A stretch of DNA of 32,886 nucleotides from an uncultured Prevotella sp. (GTDB taxonomy: Bacteria > Bacteroidota > Bacteroidia > Bacteroidales > Bacteroidaceae). Of this stretch, positions 16,724 through 24,283 are shown in pieces (within the stretch, counting starts at the first letter, position 1; each line of letters begins with the position of its first letter). The notes under the pieces were generated by a model. That model was not told where the DNA came from. It searched no databases and saw only the letters and a program-made list of their open reading frames with translations. A program made the translations under genes and the position numbers. Location: positions 1 through 32,886 of the forward strand of contig ONPM01000039.1 of assembly GCA_900319715.1 (NCBI GenBank). Direction: 5' to 3'.

Positions 16724-17353
16724 TTATTTTTCGCGCTTATCGACGAACTCGTAGTCCCTGAACTGTTCCCTCGGGAAACAGAGCATCTCGTCGGTGATAC
16801 CGCCAGAGCGGAAATTGGAGATCTTAATGGTTGTCCAGATGATGGAAATCTTGATACGGACGCTGATGGGGTGATAGGTCTTTCGCTCCACCAGGGCATG
16901 GATCTCCTTGATACCCTTCGCACCCTTCTTGGCCTTCAGCGTCACCATCAGGCCCTGCTCATGCTCAGCGATGCTATAGTCGAAGTTCTCGGGTTCAAAC
17001 TTGAATTTCGAGGAATACTTGTCCGACTTGTTGTTCCTCGCACTATGGATCTCCACCTCTTTCTTCTTTTTCTTTTTCTTGATGGTATAGACCGTCGTGC
17101 CGTCGTTCCAGGAGTTCATCTTCTCGTCCACGAACTTGCTCTTCTTGCCTTTATACCATATCGTGCCGTTGGTCTTATAGATGCCGATGATATTCACGTC
17201 ATAGTGCAACGTAGCGCCCTGCTCGCCGAACACCTGCTGATAGGCGTTATTGAAGATGCGACGGGCCTGACGGGCATTGGGCGTGTCCTGTGCCTGCACA
17301 GAACAGAGGGCTGTCAGAAACAGCAAGAATAGGATAAGAAACCTGTTTCTCAT
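16724..17353 (-). CDS. LolA-like outer-membrane lipoprotein carrier protein
   Basis: A 209-residue exported protein. The signal peptide (RFLILFLLFLTALCSVQAQ) would be cut near residue 21. The mature part resembles LolA-type carriers, which shuttle lipoproteins across the periplasm: an amphipathic N-terminal helix (ARQARRIFNNAYQQVF), then beta strands with GTIWYKGKKSKF and NDGTTVYTI. A run of seven lysines (IKKKKKKKEVEI) follows the YTI strand. The end (FRDYEFVDKREK) is typical of Bacteroidales LolA-like proteins. It is the first gene of a unit with the ABC-F and M13 genes. The family call is likely; whether it is the main LolA is unclear. Confidence 0.65.
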   Translation of the reverse strand: MRNRFLILFLLFLTALCSVQAQDTPNARQARRIFNNAYQQVFGEQGATLHYDVNIIGIYKTNGTIWYKGKKSKFVDEKMNSWNDGTTVYTIKKKKKKKEVEIHSARNNKSDKYSSKFKFEPENFDYSIAEHEQGLMVTLKAKKGAKGIKEIHALVERKTYHPISVRIKISIIWTTIKISNFRSGGITDEMLCFPREQFRDYEFVDKREK

Positions 17354-17375
17354 TCTCTCATTATCTCAATTACTC
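17352..17375. repeat. 8-bp tandem array in the LolA-like gene leader
   Basis: Three 8-bp units (ATTCTCTC, ATTATCTC, AATTACTC) overlap the start codon region and the leader of the LolA-like gene. Confidence 0.55.
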
Positions 17376-17397
17376 AATTTTTTCTACTTTCGGGCTG

Positions 17398-17405
17398 CAA
17401 AATTA
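17398..17405 (-). promoter_or_regulatory. Putative -7 element for the LolA-like/ABC-F/M13 unit
   Basis: Minus-strand TAATTTTG fits TAnnTTTG, 45 bp before the start codon. No good TTTG is seen at the -33 position, so this is moderate support only. Confidence 0.45.
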
Positions 17406-17427
17406 CACATTTCTCGCGGATTATTGT

Positions 17428-17435
17428 TATTTTTG
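17428..17435 (+). promoter_or_regulatory. Putative -7 element for tex
   Basis: TATTTTTG fits TAnnTTTG and lies 31 bp before the tex start. No clear -33 TTTG is present. Confidence 0.45.
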
Positions 17436-17466
17436 CACACAAATTAACGATTTTATCCCATAGCAT

Positions 17467-19644
17467 ATGGAAAAGAACATCTTTGCAGAACTCATTGCCA
17501 AAGCCCTTCAACTGCAGGAACGGGCCGTAGCCAATACACTGTCACTCCTGGAGGAAGGCTGTACCATCCCCTTCATCTCACGATACAGGAAGGAACGGAC
17601 AGGCGGTCTCGACGAGGTGCAGATAGCCGCCATCAGCGACCGTTACGACAAACTGAAAGAGATACAAAAACGTAAGGAGACGGTCACGAAGACCATCACC
17701 GACCTCGAGAAGATGACGCCCGAACTGCAACAGCGCATCGACGCCTGCTGGGACGCTACAGAACTGGAGGATATCTACCTGCCCTATAAGCCTAAGCGCA
17801 GAACCAGAGCCCAGGTGGCTCGTGAGCAGGGACTGGAGCCTTTGGCACAGATTCTCCTCGTCCAGCGAGAACGAGACCCCGAGCGCGCTGCAGAACGCTT
17901 TATCAAGGGCGACGTGAAAGATGCGGATGCTGCTATCAAGGGCGCTCAGGACATCATCGCCGAGACCGTCAGCGAGGACGAGCGCAGCCGTCAGCAACTC
18001 CGCAACGCCTTCAGTCGTCAGGCTATCATCTCTTCGAAGGTCATCAAGGCCAAGGCCGATACTGACGAAGCCGCCAAGTACAGCGACTACTTCGACTGGT
18101 CGGAGCCTCTGAAGCGCTGCTCATCCCACCGTCTGCTGGCCATGCGACGGGGTGAGGACGAGGGTATCCTCCGCGTCACGATTTCCCCTAACGACGAGGA
18201 GGCCGCAGAACGGCTGAAGCGTCATTATATCTATGGCAACACCCCTTGCGGACAACTGGTGGCCGAGGCTATCGACGACGGCTACAAACGTCTGCTTAAG
18301 CCTGCCATCGAGACGGAGTTTGCTGCACTTAGCAAGGAGAAGGCCGACGAAGAGGCTATCCATGTGTTTGCAGAGAACCTGCGCCAACTGTTGCTGGGTG
18401 CGCCTCTTGGACAGAAAAGGGTGATGGGCGTCGATCCCGGCTTCCGTACTGGCTGTAAGGTGGTGTGCCTCGATGCCCAAGGCAACCTGCTCCACCATGA
18501 GGCCATCTTCCCCCACCCGCCCGTCAACAAGCGGACAGAGGCTGCCGTCGCCATCCAGAAGATGATCAAGAAATATCAGATTGAGGCCATCTCCATCGGC
18601 AATGGTACGGCCAGCCGTGAGACAGAGCATTTCATCAAGGATGCCCTCGCAGGGAAATATAACATCGACACAGACCTCAAATCTCAAACCTCAACACTCA
18701 AACCCCAGGTCTTCGTTGTTTCGGAGTCAGGTGCCTCTGTCTATTCCGCCTCGAAGATTGCCCGTGAAGAGTTCCCCGATGAGGATGTGACCGTTCGTGG
18801 TGCTGTCTCCATCGGCCGTCGTCTCATGGATCCCCTCGCCGAACTGGTGAAGATTGATCCGAAGAGCATCGGCGTCGGACAATATCAGCATGACGTGGAC
18901 CAGACAAAACTCAAACACTCCCTCGACCAGACCGTGGAGAGTTGTGTGAACTCTGTTGGCGTCAACCTGAACACCGCCTCACAGCATCTGCTGATGTATG
19001 TCAGTGGTCTCGGTCCCACTCTGGCCAAGAATATTGTGGACTATCGCAAGGAACATGGTGCCTTCACCTCTCGCGCCGAACTGAAAAAGGTGCCACGTCT
19101 CGGCCCTTCTGCCTATCAGCAATGCGCAGGCTTCTTGCGTATCCCTGATGCCAAGAACCCGCTCGATAACTCTGCTGTCCATCCAGAGAGTTATCCTATC
19201 GTCGAGCAGATGGCCAAGGATCATGCCTGCACCGTCGCTGACCTTATTAATAATAAAGAAAAACGTGAAGCCGTCGATATCAAGAAATATGTGACAGCCG
19301 AGGTGGGTATCCCTACCCTGACGGATATCATGAAGGAACTGGAGAAGCCTGGACGCGACCCTCGTGAACAGTTAGAGGAGTTTGAGTTCGACAAGAATGT
19401 CTCCACCATCGACGACCTCGTAGAGGGTATGGTATTGCCTGGTATCGTCACAAACATCACCAACTTCGGAGCCTTCGTCGATATCGGCGTCCATCAGGAC
19501 GGACTGGTACATATCTCACAGATGGCCAATCGTCGTATCGCCCATCCGCTCGACGTGGTGAAACTCCATCAGCACATACAGGTCCGAGTCATCGAGGTAG
19601 ACCGTCGACGCAACCGTATCTCCCTCTCCATGAAGGGAATATAA
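17467..19644 (+). CDS. tex: Tex family S1 RNA-binding protein
   Basis: A 725-residue cytoplasmic nucleic-acid-binding protein of the Tex/Spt6 family, linked to transcription and RNA processing. Domain order is canonical: N-terminal helical region (IPFISRYRKERTGGLDE), YqgF-like RNase H fold (VMGVDPGFRTGCKV), helix-hairpin-helix pair (LNTASQHLLMYVSGLGP, VPRLGPSAYQQCAGF) and a C-terminal S1 domain (GMVLPGIVTNITNFGAFVDIG ... VHISQM ... RISLSMKGI). Length is normal apart from about a dozen extra residues (DLKSQTSTLKPQ) between the YqgF strand and VFVVSESGASVYSAS, encoded by four 7-bp repeat units at 18675-18702. The gene is a single transcription unit, followed by a large inverted repeat. Confidence 0.95.
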   Translation: MEKNIFAELIAKALQLQERAVANTLSLLEEGCTIPFISRYRKERTGGLDEVQIAAISDRYDKLKEIQKRKETVTKTITDLEKMTPELQQRIDACWDATELEDIYLPYKPKRRTRAQVAREQGLEPLAQILLVQRERDPERAAERFIKGDVKDADAAIKGAQDIIAETVSEDERSRQQLRNAFSRQAIISSKVIKAKADTDEAAKYSDYFDWSEPLKRCSSHRLLAMRRGEDEGILRVTISPNDEEAAERLKRHYIYGNTPCGQLVAEAIDDGYKRLLKPAIETEFAALSKEKADEEAIHVFAENLRQLLLGAPLGQKRVMGVDPGFRTGCKVVCLDAQGNLLHHEAIFPHPPVNKRTEAAVAIQKMIKKYQIEAISIGNGTASRETEHFIKDALAGKYNIDTDLKSQTSTLKPQVFVVSESGASVYSASKIAREEFPDEDVTVRGAVSIGRRLMDPLAELVKIDPKSIGVGQYQHDVDQTKLKHSLDQTVESCVNSVGVNLNTASQHLLMYVSGLGPTLAKNIVDYRKEHGAFTSRAELKKVPRLGPSAYQQCAGFLRIPDAKNPLDNSAVHPESYPIVEQMAKDHACTVADLINNKEKREAVDIKKYVTAEVGIPTLTDIMKELEKPGRDPREQLEEFEFDKNVSTIDDLVEGMVLPGIVTNITNFGAFVDIGVHQDGLVHISQMANRRIAHPLDVVKLHQHIQVRVIEVDRRRNRISLSMKGI
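18675..18702. repeat. In-frame 7-bp tandem array inside tex
   Basis: Four units CCTCAAA, TCTCAAA, CCTCAAC, ACTCAAA. They encode most of a short Ser/Thr/Lys-rich stretch in a surface loop of Tex. Confidence 0.75.
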
Positions 19645-19663
19645 TAAAGAGCAAATATTTTTA

Positions 19664-19752
19664 TCAAGAATTTGAGAATTAGAGAATTGTCGCTTCGCTA
19701 AAGGCCTCCGCTTCTGGGCTAAGCAATAATTCTCTAATTCTCAAATTCTTGA
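19664..19752. repeat. Perfect 25-bp inverted repeat between convergent genes
   Basis: Arms at 19664-19688 and 19728-19752 are perfect reverse complements over 25 bp, each made of three 8-bp units (CAAGAATT, TGAGAATT, AGAGAATT type). The 39-nt loop is GC-richer. It lies between the 3' ends of tex and the gamma-subunit gene and could act as a bidirectional terminator, although no T-run follows the stem. It has the same build as the element inside the U32 gene. Confidence 0.85.
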
Positions 19753-19768
19753 CTAACACAAAGATTTC

Positions 19769-20267
19769 TTAGACCTCCTGGATAATCTTGGCTCCTTCCT
19801 TGAGGGCCTCCATATTCAAGGGTATGAGGTCATGATGGCGCTCAGGCAGCGTCTTCTTCAAAGCCTTCTCCACACCCTTGTCGCTGACGACGGGAGCCAC
19901 CTTCAGCAGACCGCCGAGGACAATCATATTGAACACCTTACCGTTCTTCATCTCAGCAGCCTTGTCCATTGATGATGCCAAAGCCATCATAGATGAGAAT
20001 ACCACCGGGCTTGATCTTCGGCTCGAACTTCTCCAGTGAAGGCTGGTTCAGCACCACGGCGATGTCGTACTTGCTGAGGATGGGCGAAGAGATGCGCTCG
20101 TCGCTGACGATCACAGTCACATTGGCTGTACCACCACGCTGCTCAGGACCGTAAGCAGGCATCCAAGTCACCTCTTTGTCCTCCATCAGTCCACTATAGG
20201 CCAGAATCTTACCCATCGAAAGCACGCCCTGACCTCCGAAACCACTGATAATTATTTCCTTTTTCAT
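19769..20267 (-). pseudogene. Broken gamma subunit of 2-oxoacid:ferredoxin oxidoreductase
   Basis: The N-terminal part (20267 to about 19990) encodes a normal gamma subunit: GFGGQG (9-14), AYGPEQRGGTANV and KPGGILIYDGFGII, then runs out of frame to a stop (NGQGC). The C-terminal part (up to 19769) continues in another frame from MDKAAEMKNGK through FNMIVLGGLL and KTLPERHHDLIP. In relatives about 15 residues (the PPTR ... VYRIDA segment) lie between the two parts; here they are missing. An internal deletion that is not a multiple of three therefore joined the halves out of frame. The two pieces belong to one gene by synteny. The alternatives are an assembly error or two separately translated pieces. 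The gene follows the beta subunit gene after a 7-bp repeat spacer. Confidence 0.8.
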
Positions 20268-20285
20268 CGTTTTATCTTTTTCTTC

Positions 20286-20320
20286 TTGTTTATTGTTTAG
20301 AGTTTATAGTTTATAGTTGA
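20286..20320. repeat. 7-bp tandem array before the gamma-subunit gene
   Basis: Five units (TTGTTTA, TTGTTTA, GAGTTTA, TAGTTTA, TAGTTGA). They match the array before ffh (26691-26725) in 33 of 35 positions, so the two spacers are copies of one sequence placed before unrelated genes. Confidence 0.8.
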
Positions 20321-20326
20321 TTATTC

Positions 20327-21094
20327 TCATTTCGTTGTATCCTTGAGGTCACCTTTGGGATAGAAGGGGAACATGTTCTCCTTCATCCATTCGTTTGCCT
20401 TGGCAGGAGTCAGTTTCCATCCGCTGTTACAGGTAGAGACGAACTCCACGAGGCTTGAGCCCTTGCCAGCCATCGAAGCCTCGAAAGCCTTGCGCAGCGC
20501 CTTCTTCGCCTTGAGGATTGAGACCACACTCTCTACACTCTGACGAGTGACATAGCAGGTACCCTCCAGACCAGCAGCGATATCTGCCATCTTCAGGGGA
20601 TAACCGTGCAACTGAGGATCACGGCCATAAGGACAAGTAGAGGTCTTCTGACCAATCAGCGTGGTAGGTGCCATCTGACCGCCCGTCATACCATAGATGG
20701 CATTGTTGACGAAGATGATGACGATATTCTCGCCACGATTCAGGGCATGGATGGTCTCACAAGTACCGATACAGGCAAGGTCACCGTCACCCTGATAGGT
20801 GAACACCAGACGATCAGGCCAGCAGCGCTTGATACCCGTAGCCAATGCGGGAGCACGACCATGGGCAGCCTCCTGCCAGTCGATATCTATATAATTGTAC
20901 GCGAAGACGGCACAGCCTACAGGCGATACGCCTACAGCCTTATCTTCCATACCCATCTCTTCGATCACTTCGGCAATGAGTTTATGCACCACACCGTGCG
21001 AGCAGCCCGGACAGTAGTGCATATTATTGTCGTTCATGAGCGTCGGCTTCTTGCAGACGATATTCTCGGGTTGAACTATCTGATTTCTATCCAT
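20327..21094 (-). CDS. vorA: 2-oxoacid:ferredoxin oxidoreductase, thiamine-pyrophosphate (beta) subunit
   Basis: A 255-residue subunit that binds thiamine pyrophosphate and decarboxylates a 2-oxoacid (branched-chain or 2-oxoglutarate type), passing electrons to ferredoxin. CPGC (28-31) and nearby Cys suit an Fe-S site. The TPP/Mg motif is GDGD (102-105) with NN (130-131) and YGMTGGQ (134-140). The gene lies between the alpha subunit and the broken gamma subunit. The start is set by ATG at 21092-21094, just downstream of an 8-bp repeat array. The family is secure. The substrate follows VorB-like naming and is not certain. Confidence 0.88.
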   Translation of the reverse strand: MDRNQIVQPENIVCKKPTLMNDNNMHYCPGCSHGVVHKLIAEVIEEMGMEDKAVGVSPVGCAVFAYNYIDIDWQEAAHGRAPALATGIKRCWPDRLVFTYQGDGDLACIGTCETIHALNRGENIVIIFVNNAIYGMTGGQMAPTTLIGQKTSTCPYGRDPQLHGYPLKMADIAAGLEGTCYVTRQSVESVVSILKAKKALRKAFEASMAGKGSSLVEFVSTCNSGWKLTPAKANEWMKENMFPFYPKGDLKDTTK

Positions 21095-21099
21095 TTTCT

Positions 21100-21179
21100 T
21101 ATTTCACTATTTTACTCTTTCACTATTTCACAATTGGCGCACAGCCAGATTGTCAAATCGTAAATTGTCAAATTGTCAA
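21100..21179. repeat. Two 8-bp tandem arrays around a GGCGCACAGCC core
   Basis: Positions 21100-21131 are four 8-bp units (TATTTCAC, TATTTTAC, TCTTTCAC, TATTTCAC). Positions 21149-21179 are units ATTGTCAA, ATCGTAA (7 bp), ATTGTCAA, ATTGTCAA. Between them is GGCGCACAGCC (21136-21146). The stop codon of the alpha-subunit gene (21168-21170) lies within the second array, so the repeat encodes the last residues of the protein. Confidence 0.75.
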
Positions 21180-22268
21180 ATGCTTTAAAGCCTCTACGAT
21201 TTCCTCGGGTTCTGGAACAATACCGCCGAGACGACCGAACTGCTCTACGGGAATGGCACCATTCACAGCCAGACGCACATCCTGTACCATCTGTCCTGCA
21301 TTGATCTCCACCACGAGGATACCCTTCACCTTCTTCGACAATGCCTCAATCTGCTTGATGGGGAACGGGAACAGCGTGATCGGACGGAACAGGCCGACCT
21401 TGACGCCCTGTTCACGGGCAATCTCGATAGCCTTCTCCGACAGACGGGCAGCACTTCCGAAGGCCACGATGGCATACTCTGCATCATCCATATGCTGCTC
21501 CTCGAAGCGGACCTCGTTCTCCTGAATCTTACGATATTTCTCTTGCAAGGCAAGATTGCGCTGCTCCATGATCTCTGGCTTCAACTCCAAAGAGGTGATC
21601 ACGACGCGCTCACGATTCTTAGGCTTACCTGTAGAGGCCCAGGGACACTGCTTGATAACCTCCTCGTCAGTACGACGGGGTTTCTGTGGCGGCAACACCA
21701 CCTTCTCCATCATCTGACCGATCACACCGTCGGACAGAATCATGGCAGGGTTACGATACTTGAATGCCAACTCAAAGGCGAGATCTACGAAGTCGGCCAT
21801 CTCCTGTACAGAGTTAGGAGCCAGCACGATTACCTTGTAGTCACCGTTACCACCACCGCGGGTAGCCTGGAAATAGTCACCCTGCGAAGGCTGGATCGTT
21901 CCCAAACCAGGGCCGCCGCGCTGGACGTTCACAAACACGCCCGGCACCTCGGCACCAGCCATGTAGGTGATACCCTCCTGCATCAGGGCGATACCAGGAG
22001 AACTTGACGAGGTCATGGCACGCTTACCTGCTCCGGCTGCACCATAGACCATATAGATACTGGCCAGTTCACTCTCGGCCTGAACCACCTGCATACCGGT
22101 AGTCTCCCACGGCTTCAGTTCTGCCAGCGTCTCAATCACTTCACTCTGCGGAGTAATAGGATAGCCGAAATAGCCGTCGCATCCGCAACGAATAGCAGCA
22201 TGGGCAATGACAACTTCTTGCGTCCCTTCGGTAGCAAGCGAGTTCTCGATTACACGTTCTTCTGCCAT
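21168..22268 (-). CDS. vorB: 2-oxoacid:ferredoxin oxidoreductase, alpha subunit (VorB-like)
   Basis: A 366-residue subunit of the 2-oxoacid:ferredoxin oxidoreductase. Typical motifs are CDGYFGYPITPQSEVIE, QAESELASIYMVYGAAGAGKRAMTSSSSPG, MQEGITYMAGAE and NVQRGGPGLGTIQPSQGDY. The C-terminal domain has AEYAIVAFGS, RPITLFPFP and EINAGQMVQDVRLAV. The N-terminus carries extra residues (ENSLATEGTQE) before VVIAHAAIRCG; these are encoded by a 28-bp sequence that occurs again between folD and ffh. It starts 3 bp after the ferredoxin gene. Family is secure. The exact 2-oxoacid (branched-chain or 2-oxoglutarate) is not set by the sequence. Confidence 0.9.
   Translation of the reverse strand: MAEERVIENSLATEGTQEVVIAHAAIRCGCDGYFGYPITPQSEVIETLAELKPWETTGMQVVQAESELASIYMVYGAAGAGKRAMTSSSSPGIALMQEGITYMAGAEVPGVFVNVQRGGPGLGTIQPSQGDYFQATRGGGNGDYKVIVLAPNSVQEMADFVDLAFELAFKYRNPAMILSDGVIGQMMEKVVLPPQKPRRTDEEVIKQCPWASTGKPKNRERVVITSLELKPEIMEQRNLALQEKYRKIQENEVRFEEQHMDDAEYAIVAFGSAARLSEKAIEIAREQGVKVGLFRPITLFPFPIKQIEALSKKVKGILVVEINAGQMVQDVRLAVNGAIPVEQFGRLGGIVPEPEEIVEALKHLTI
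22215..22242. repeat. 28-bp repeat inside vorB, second copy at 25201-25228
   Basis: The 28 bp starting TTCTTGCGTCCCTTCGG and ending AGCAAGCGAG are identical to 25201-25228 in the folD-ffh spacer. The core is a small stem (CTTGC ... GCAAG). In vorB it is read in frame and encodes ENSLATEGTQ. Confidence 0.9.
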
Positions 22269-22271
22269 AAC

Positions 22272-22502
22272 TTATTCCTCCACTTTTTTACGATACACGG
22301 TGATACATCCATCGGGGCAGACGATGCCGCACGAGGCACAGCCCACACAGGCCTCCTCGTTGACAGCCTCCACATACGGATAACCGTGCAAATTCACTTT
22401 GTTGGCCAGAGCGATGACCTTCTGAGGGCAGGCAATGATGCACAACTGGCATCCCTTGCAGCGCTCAGTATTCACCTCAATAGCACCTTTTAATTTTGCC
22501 AT
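22272..22502 (-). CDS. vorD: 2x[4Fe-4S] ferredoxin subunit of the oxidoreductase
   Basis: A 76-residue ferredoxin-type subunit, first gene of the operon. Two [4Fe-4S] clusters are indicated by Cys15, 18, 21, 25 (CKGCQLCIIACP) and Cys52, 55, 58, 62 (CVGCASCGIVCP). The fold between them (VIALANKVNLHGYPY) is usual for delta subunits of 2-oxoacid oxidoreductases. It hands electrons from the TPP subunit to external ferredoxin. It lies 3 bp before vorB and about 40 bp after a strong promoter. Confidence 0.93.
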   Translation of the reverse strand: MAKLKGAIEVNTERCKGCQLCIIACPQKVIALANKVNLHGYPYVEAVNEEACVGCASCGIVCPDGCITVYRKKVEE

Positions 22503-22542
22503 ATTATCCTGTTTAATGCATTAAACTCTCAATTTCGGGGTG

Positions 22543-22573
22543 CAAAGGTACAAATAAGTGAGCAAAATGCAAA
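22543..22573 (-). promoter_or_regulatory. Promoter of the vor operon
   Basis: Minus-strand TTTG, 19 bp, TACCTTTG (22543-22550) matches the Bacteroidetes consensus exactly, 40 bp before the ferredoxin gene. Confidence 0.75.
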
Positions 22574-22613
22574 AGAAAATGGATTATTTCTTTCCATTTT
22601 TCACTTTTTGCCC

Positions 22614-22621
22614 TACCTTTG
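22614..22621 (+). promoter_or_regulatory. Putative -7 element for the SDR gene
   Basis: TACCTTTG matches TAnnTTTG, 30 bp before the SDR start. The -33 region has only TTTC at about the right distance. Together with the minus-strand promoter it makes the 150-bp spacer a divergent promoter region. Confidence 0.5.
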
Positions 22622-22651
22622 CATCGTCAATGACACGAAAATCAATAAGGA

Positions 22652-23362
22652 ATGATGAAAAAGGCAATTGTCATCGGAGCCTCTTCAGGTATCGGAAGAG
22701 AAGTAACAAGACTGCTGATAAGGGAAGGTTGGACGGTCGGCGCTGCAGCCAGGAGGGAGGAACGTCTGAAAGAACTGGGTGCCACTGCGATCGAGAGGAT
22801 CGATGTCACGCAGGAGGATGCGCCCGCCAGGCTGAGAACGCTCATCGGCCGCATAGGCGGCATGGACCTCTTCTTCTATGCCTCAGGCATCGGCAAGCAG
22901 AACCGGGAACTGGAGGAAGGCATCGAACTGGCGACCATGCAGACCAACGCTATGGGCTTCACCAGAATGATCGGCGAGGCCTATCGCTACTTCGCTGAAC
23001 AGGGTCGTGGACATATCGCTGCCATCACCTCCATAGCAGGCACGAAGGGGCTTGGTCCCGCCCCCAGTTACTCGGCTACCAAAGCCATGCAGAATGTCTA
23101 CCTGCAGGCTCTCGAACAACAAGCCAACAGCCGGGGGCTGAAGATCCGATTCACCGATATCCGTCCGGGCTTCGTAGATACCGCCCTGCTCGACGGCGAC
23201 TTCCGTTATCCGATGATGCTCAAGCCCGAGAGTGTGGCCAGGGATATCCTTTCCGCCATCCACCACCGCAGGCACATCCAGGTCATCGACTGGAAATACC
23301 GTCTGCTGACCAGCCTATGGAAAAGGATTCCACGATGCCTCTGGCGACATCTGCGGATATAA
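22652..23362 (+). CDS. Short-chain dehydrogenase/reductase
   Basis: A 236-residue NAD(P)-dependent oxidoreductase of the classical SDR family. The nucleotide-binding motif is GASSGIG (9-15); Arg34-Arg35 after the second strand suggest NADPH. YASG (76-79) replaces NNAG. The catalytic residues are Ser127 (TSIAG), Tyr140 and Lys144 (YSATK). RPGFVDT follows as usual. The C-terminus (LLTSLWKRIPRCLWRHLRI) is basic and hydrophobic and may touch the membrane. Two ATG codons (22652 and 22655) follow AATAAGG; the second has the better spacing. It is a single gene, divergent from the vor operon. The substrate is unknown. Confidence 0.9.
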   Translation: MMKKAIVIGASSGIGREVTRLLIREGWTVGAAARREERLKELGATAIERIDVTQEDAPARLRTLIGRIGGMDLFFYASGIGKQNRELEEGIELATMQTNAMGFTRMIGEAYRYFAEQGRGHIAAITSIAGTKGLGPAPSYSATKAMQNVYLQALEQQANSRGLKIRFTDIRPGFVDTALLDGDFRYPMMLKPESVARDILSAIHHRRHIQVIDWKYRLLTSLWKRIPRCLWRHLRI

Positions 23363-23429
23363 AATTACATATTATATTGTATTCTCTCGCCCCCTCTAAT
23401 GGAGGCATACAGGCTAAAGCAGCCACATG

Positions 23430-24086
23430 CTAAGATTTACACATTTGCGAGAGGCCTTTGAAGGTGGAGAGTTCGCGCTCGGTGAACTCCTTGCGGAGCA
23501 TGTCCCATCCGTCAGGTACCTGTTTCAGGAACAAGCGTGTCAGTTGTGCCAGGAAACAGGAGGAGAAAAAGAGTGGCACGGCGGCGTTACCTTCATCAGC
23601 CACATCCTGGTTCTGATACTGCACCAGCCCCTGATACATGGGATGGCAGTGCATGCTCAGTTGCCGATAAAACGATGCCATCTCCTTGTTCTTAAAGAGG
23701 TATCGCCAGGCCTGGCTGAAGGATATCATCTCCCGCCAGTTATCACTCTGCCAATTCTTCCATACGGTCTCACGCTCCTCATCTGTCTTCGGATGCTCGA
23801 AGAGGAAGTAGAACATGGCCAGATGCTCGTATACTGTGCGAGTCAGGGTCATCGTCTTATACTCCTCATGCAGTTCAAACGGCTGGCCCTTATATTCATA
23901 GACCAGCCCCTCCTTGGTCAGTTTGTGGTTGCAAAGGTGTGTGGTCATCACCCGCTGGAGGATGGCATGGGCCACGGCAAAGCGCTCCTGCAGAAAAAGA
24001 TCCTGACAGTTCACCAGCGTGTGGCAGATCACCTGGGTTGCGACACGCATGACCAGATCAGACTGTTCAAAACCCTCTTCGTTCAC
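23430..24086 (-). CDS. Hypothetical protein, conserved-looking
   Basis: A 218-residue protein with no signal peptide and no membrane segment. It is rich in aromatic residues and His (HLCNHKL, HLAMFYFLFEH, SMHCHPMYQGL) and mostly helical. I do not recognise the family. It overlaps the one-TPR gene upstream by 4 bp (ATGA type), so the two are co-translated, and the pair follows folD. It is the last gene of the folD-side unit. The 67-bp spacer to the SDR gene shows no clear hairpin. Confidence 0.65.
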   Translation of the reverse strand: MNEEGFEQSDLVMRVATQVICHTLVNCQDLFLQERFAVAHAILQRVMTTHLCNHKLTKEGLVYEYKGQPFELHEEYKTMTLTRTVYEHLAMFYFLFEHPKTDEERETVWKNWQSDNWREMISFSQAWRYLFKNKEMASFYRQLSMHCHPMYQGLVQYQNQDVADEGNAAVPLFFSSCFLAQLTRLFLKQVPDGWDMLRKEFTERELSTFKGLSQMCKS

Positions 24087-24280
24087 GGATTATACATATC
24101 TTTACAATAGAAGGCCATGATATCGTCGAGCATACGCTTGGCCTCGACAGCAGGACTGTCGGGGTCGAGTTCGATGGCCTGGATATAGCAGTTGATGGCC
24201 TCATGCCATTTCGACTCTTTGCGAAAGGCATTGCCCTGCTCGTACCAATCCTCTGCCGACATCAATTCTTCAGGCTTCAT
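24083..24280 (-). CDS. Small one-TPR protein
   Basis: A 65-residue protein with one clear tetratricopeptide motif (AEDWYEQGNAFRKESKWHEA, then INCYIQAIELDPDSP) and a C-terminal helix (EAKRMLDDIMAFY). A single TPR plus capping helix suits a small protein-binding adaptor. It lies 3 bp after folD and overlaps the next gene by 4 bp, so it is in one operon with both. The partner is unknown; the downstream hypothetical protein is a candidate. Confidence 0.8.
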   Translation of the reverse strand: MKPEELMSAEDWYEQGNAFRKESKWHEAINCYIQAIELDPDSPAVEAKRMLDDIMAFYCKDMYNP

Positions 24281-24283
24281 GCT

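Noticed and set aside
23363-23429. Possible terminator or small RNA between the SDR gene and the hypothetical gene
   Set aside because: No convincing stem with a T-run and no promoter could be seen in the 67 bp.
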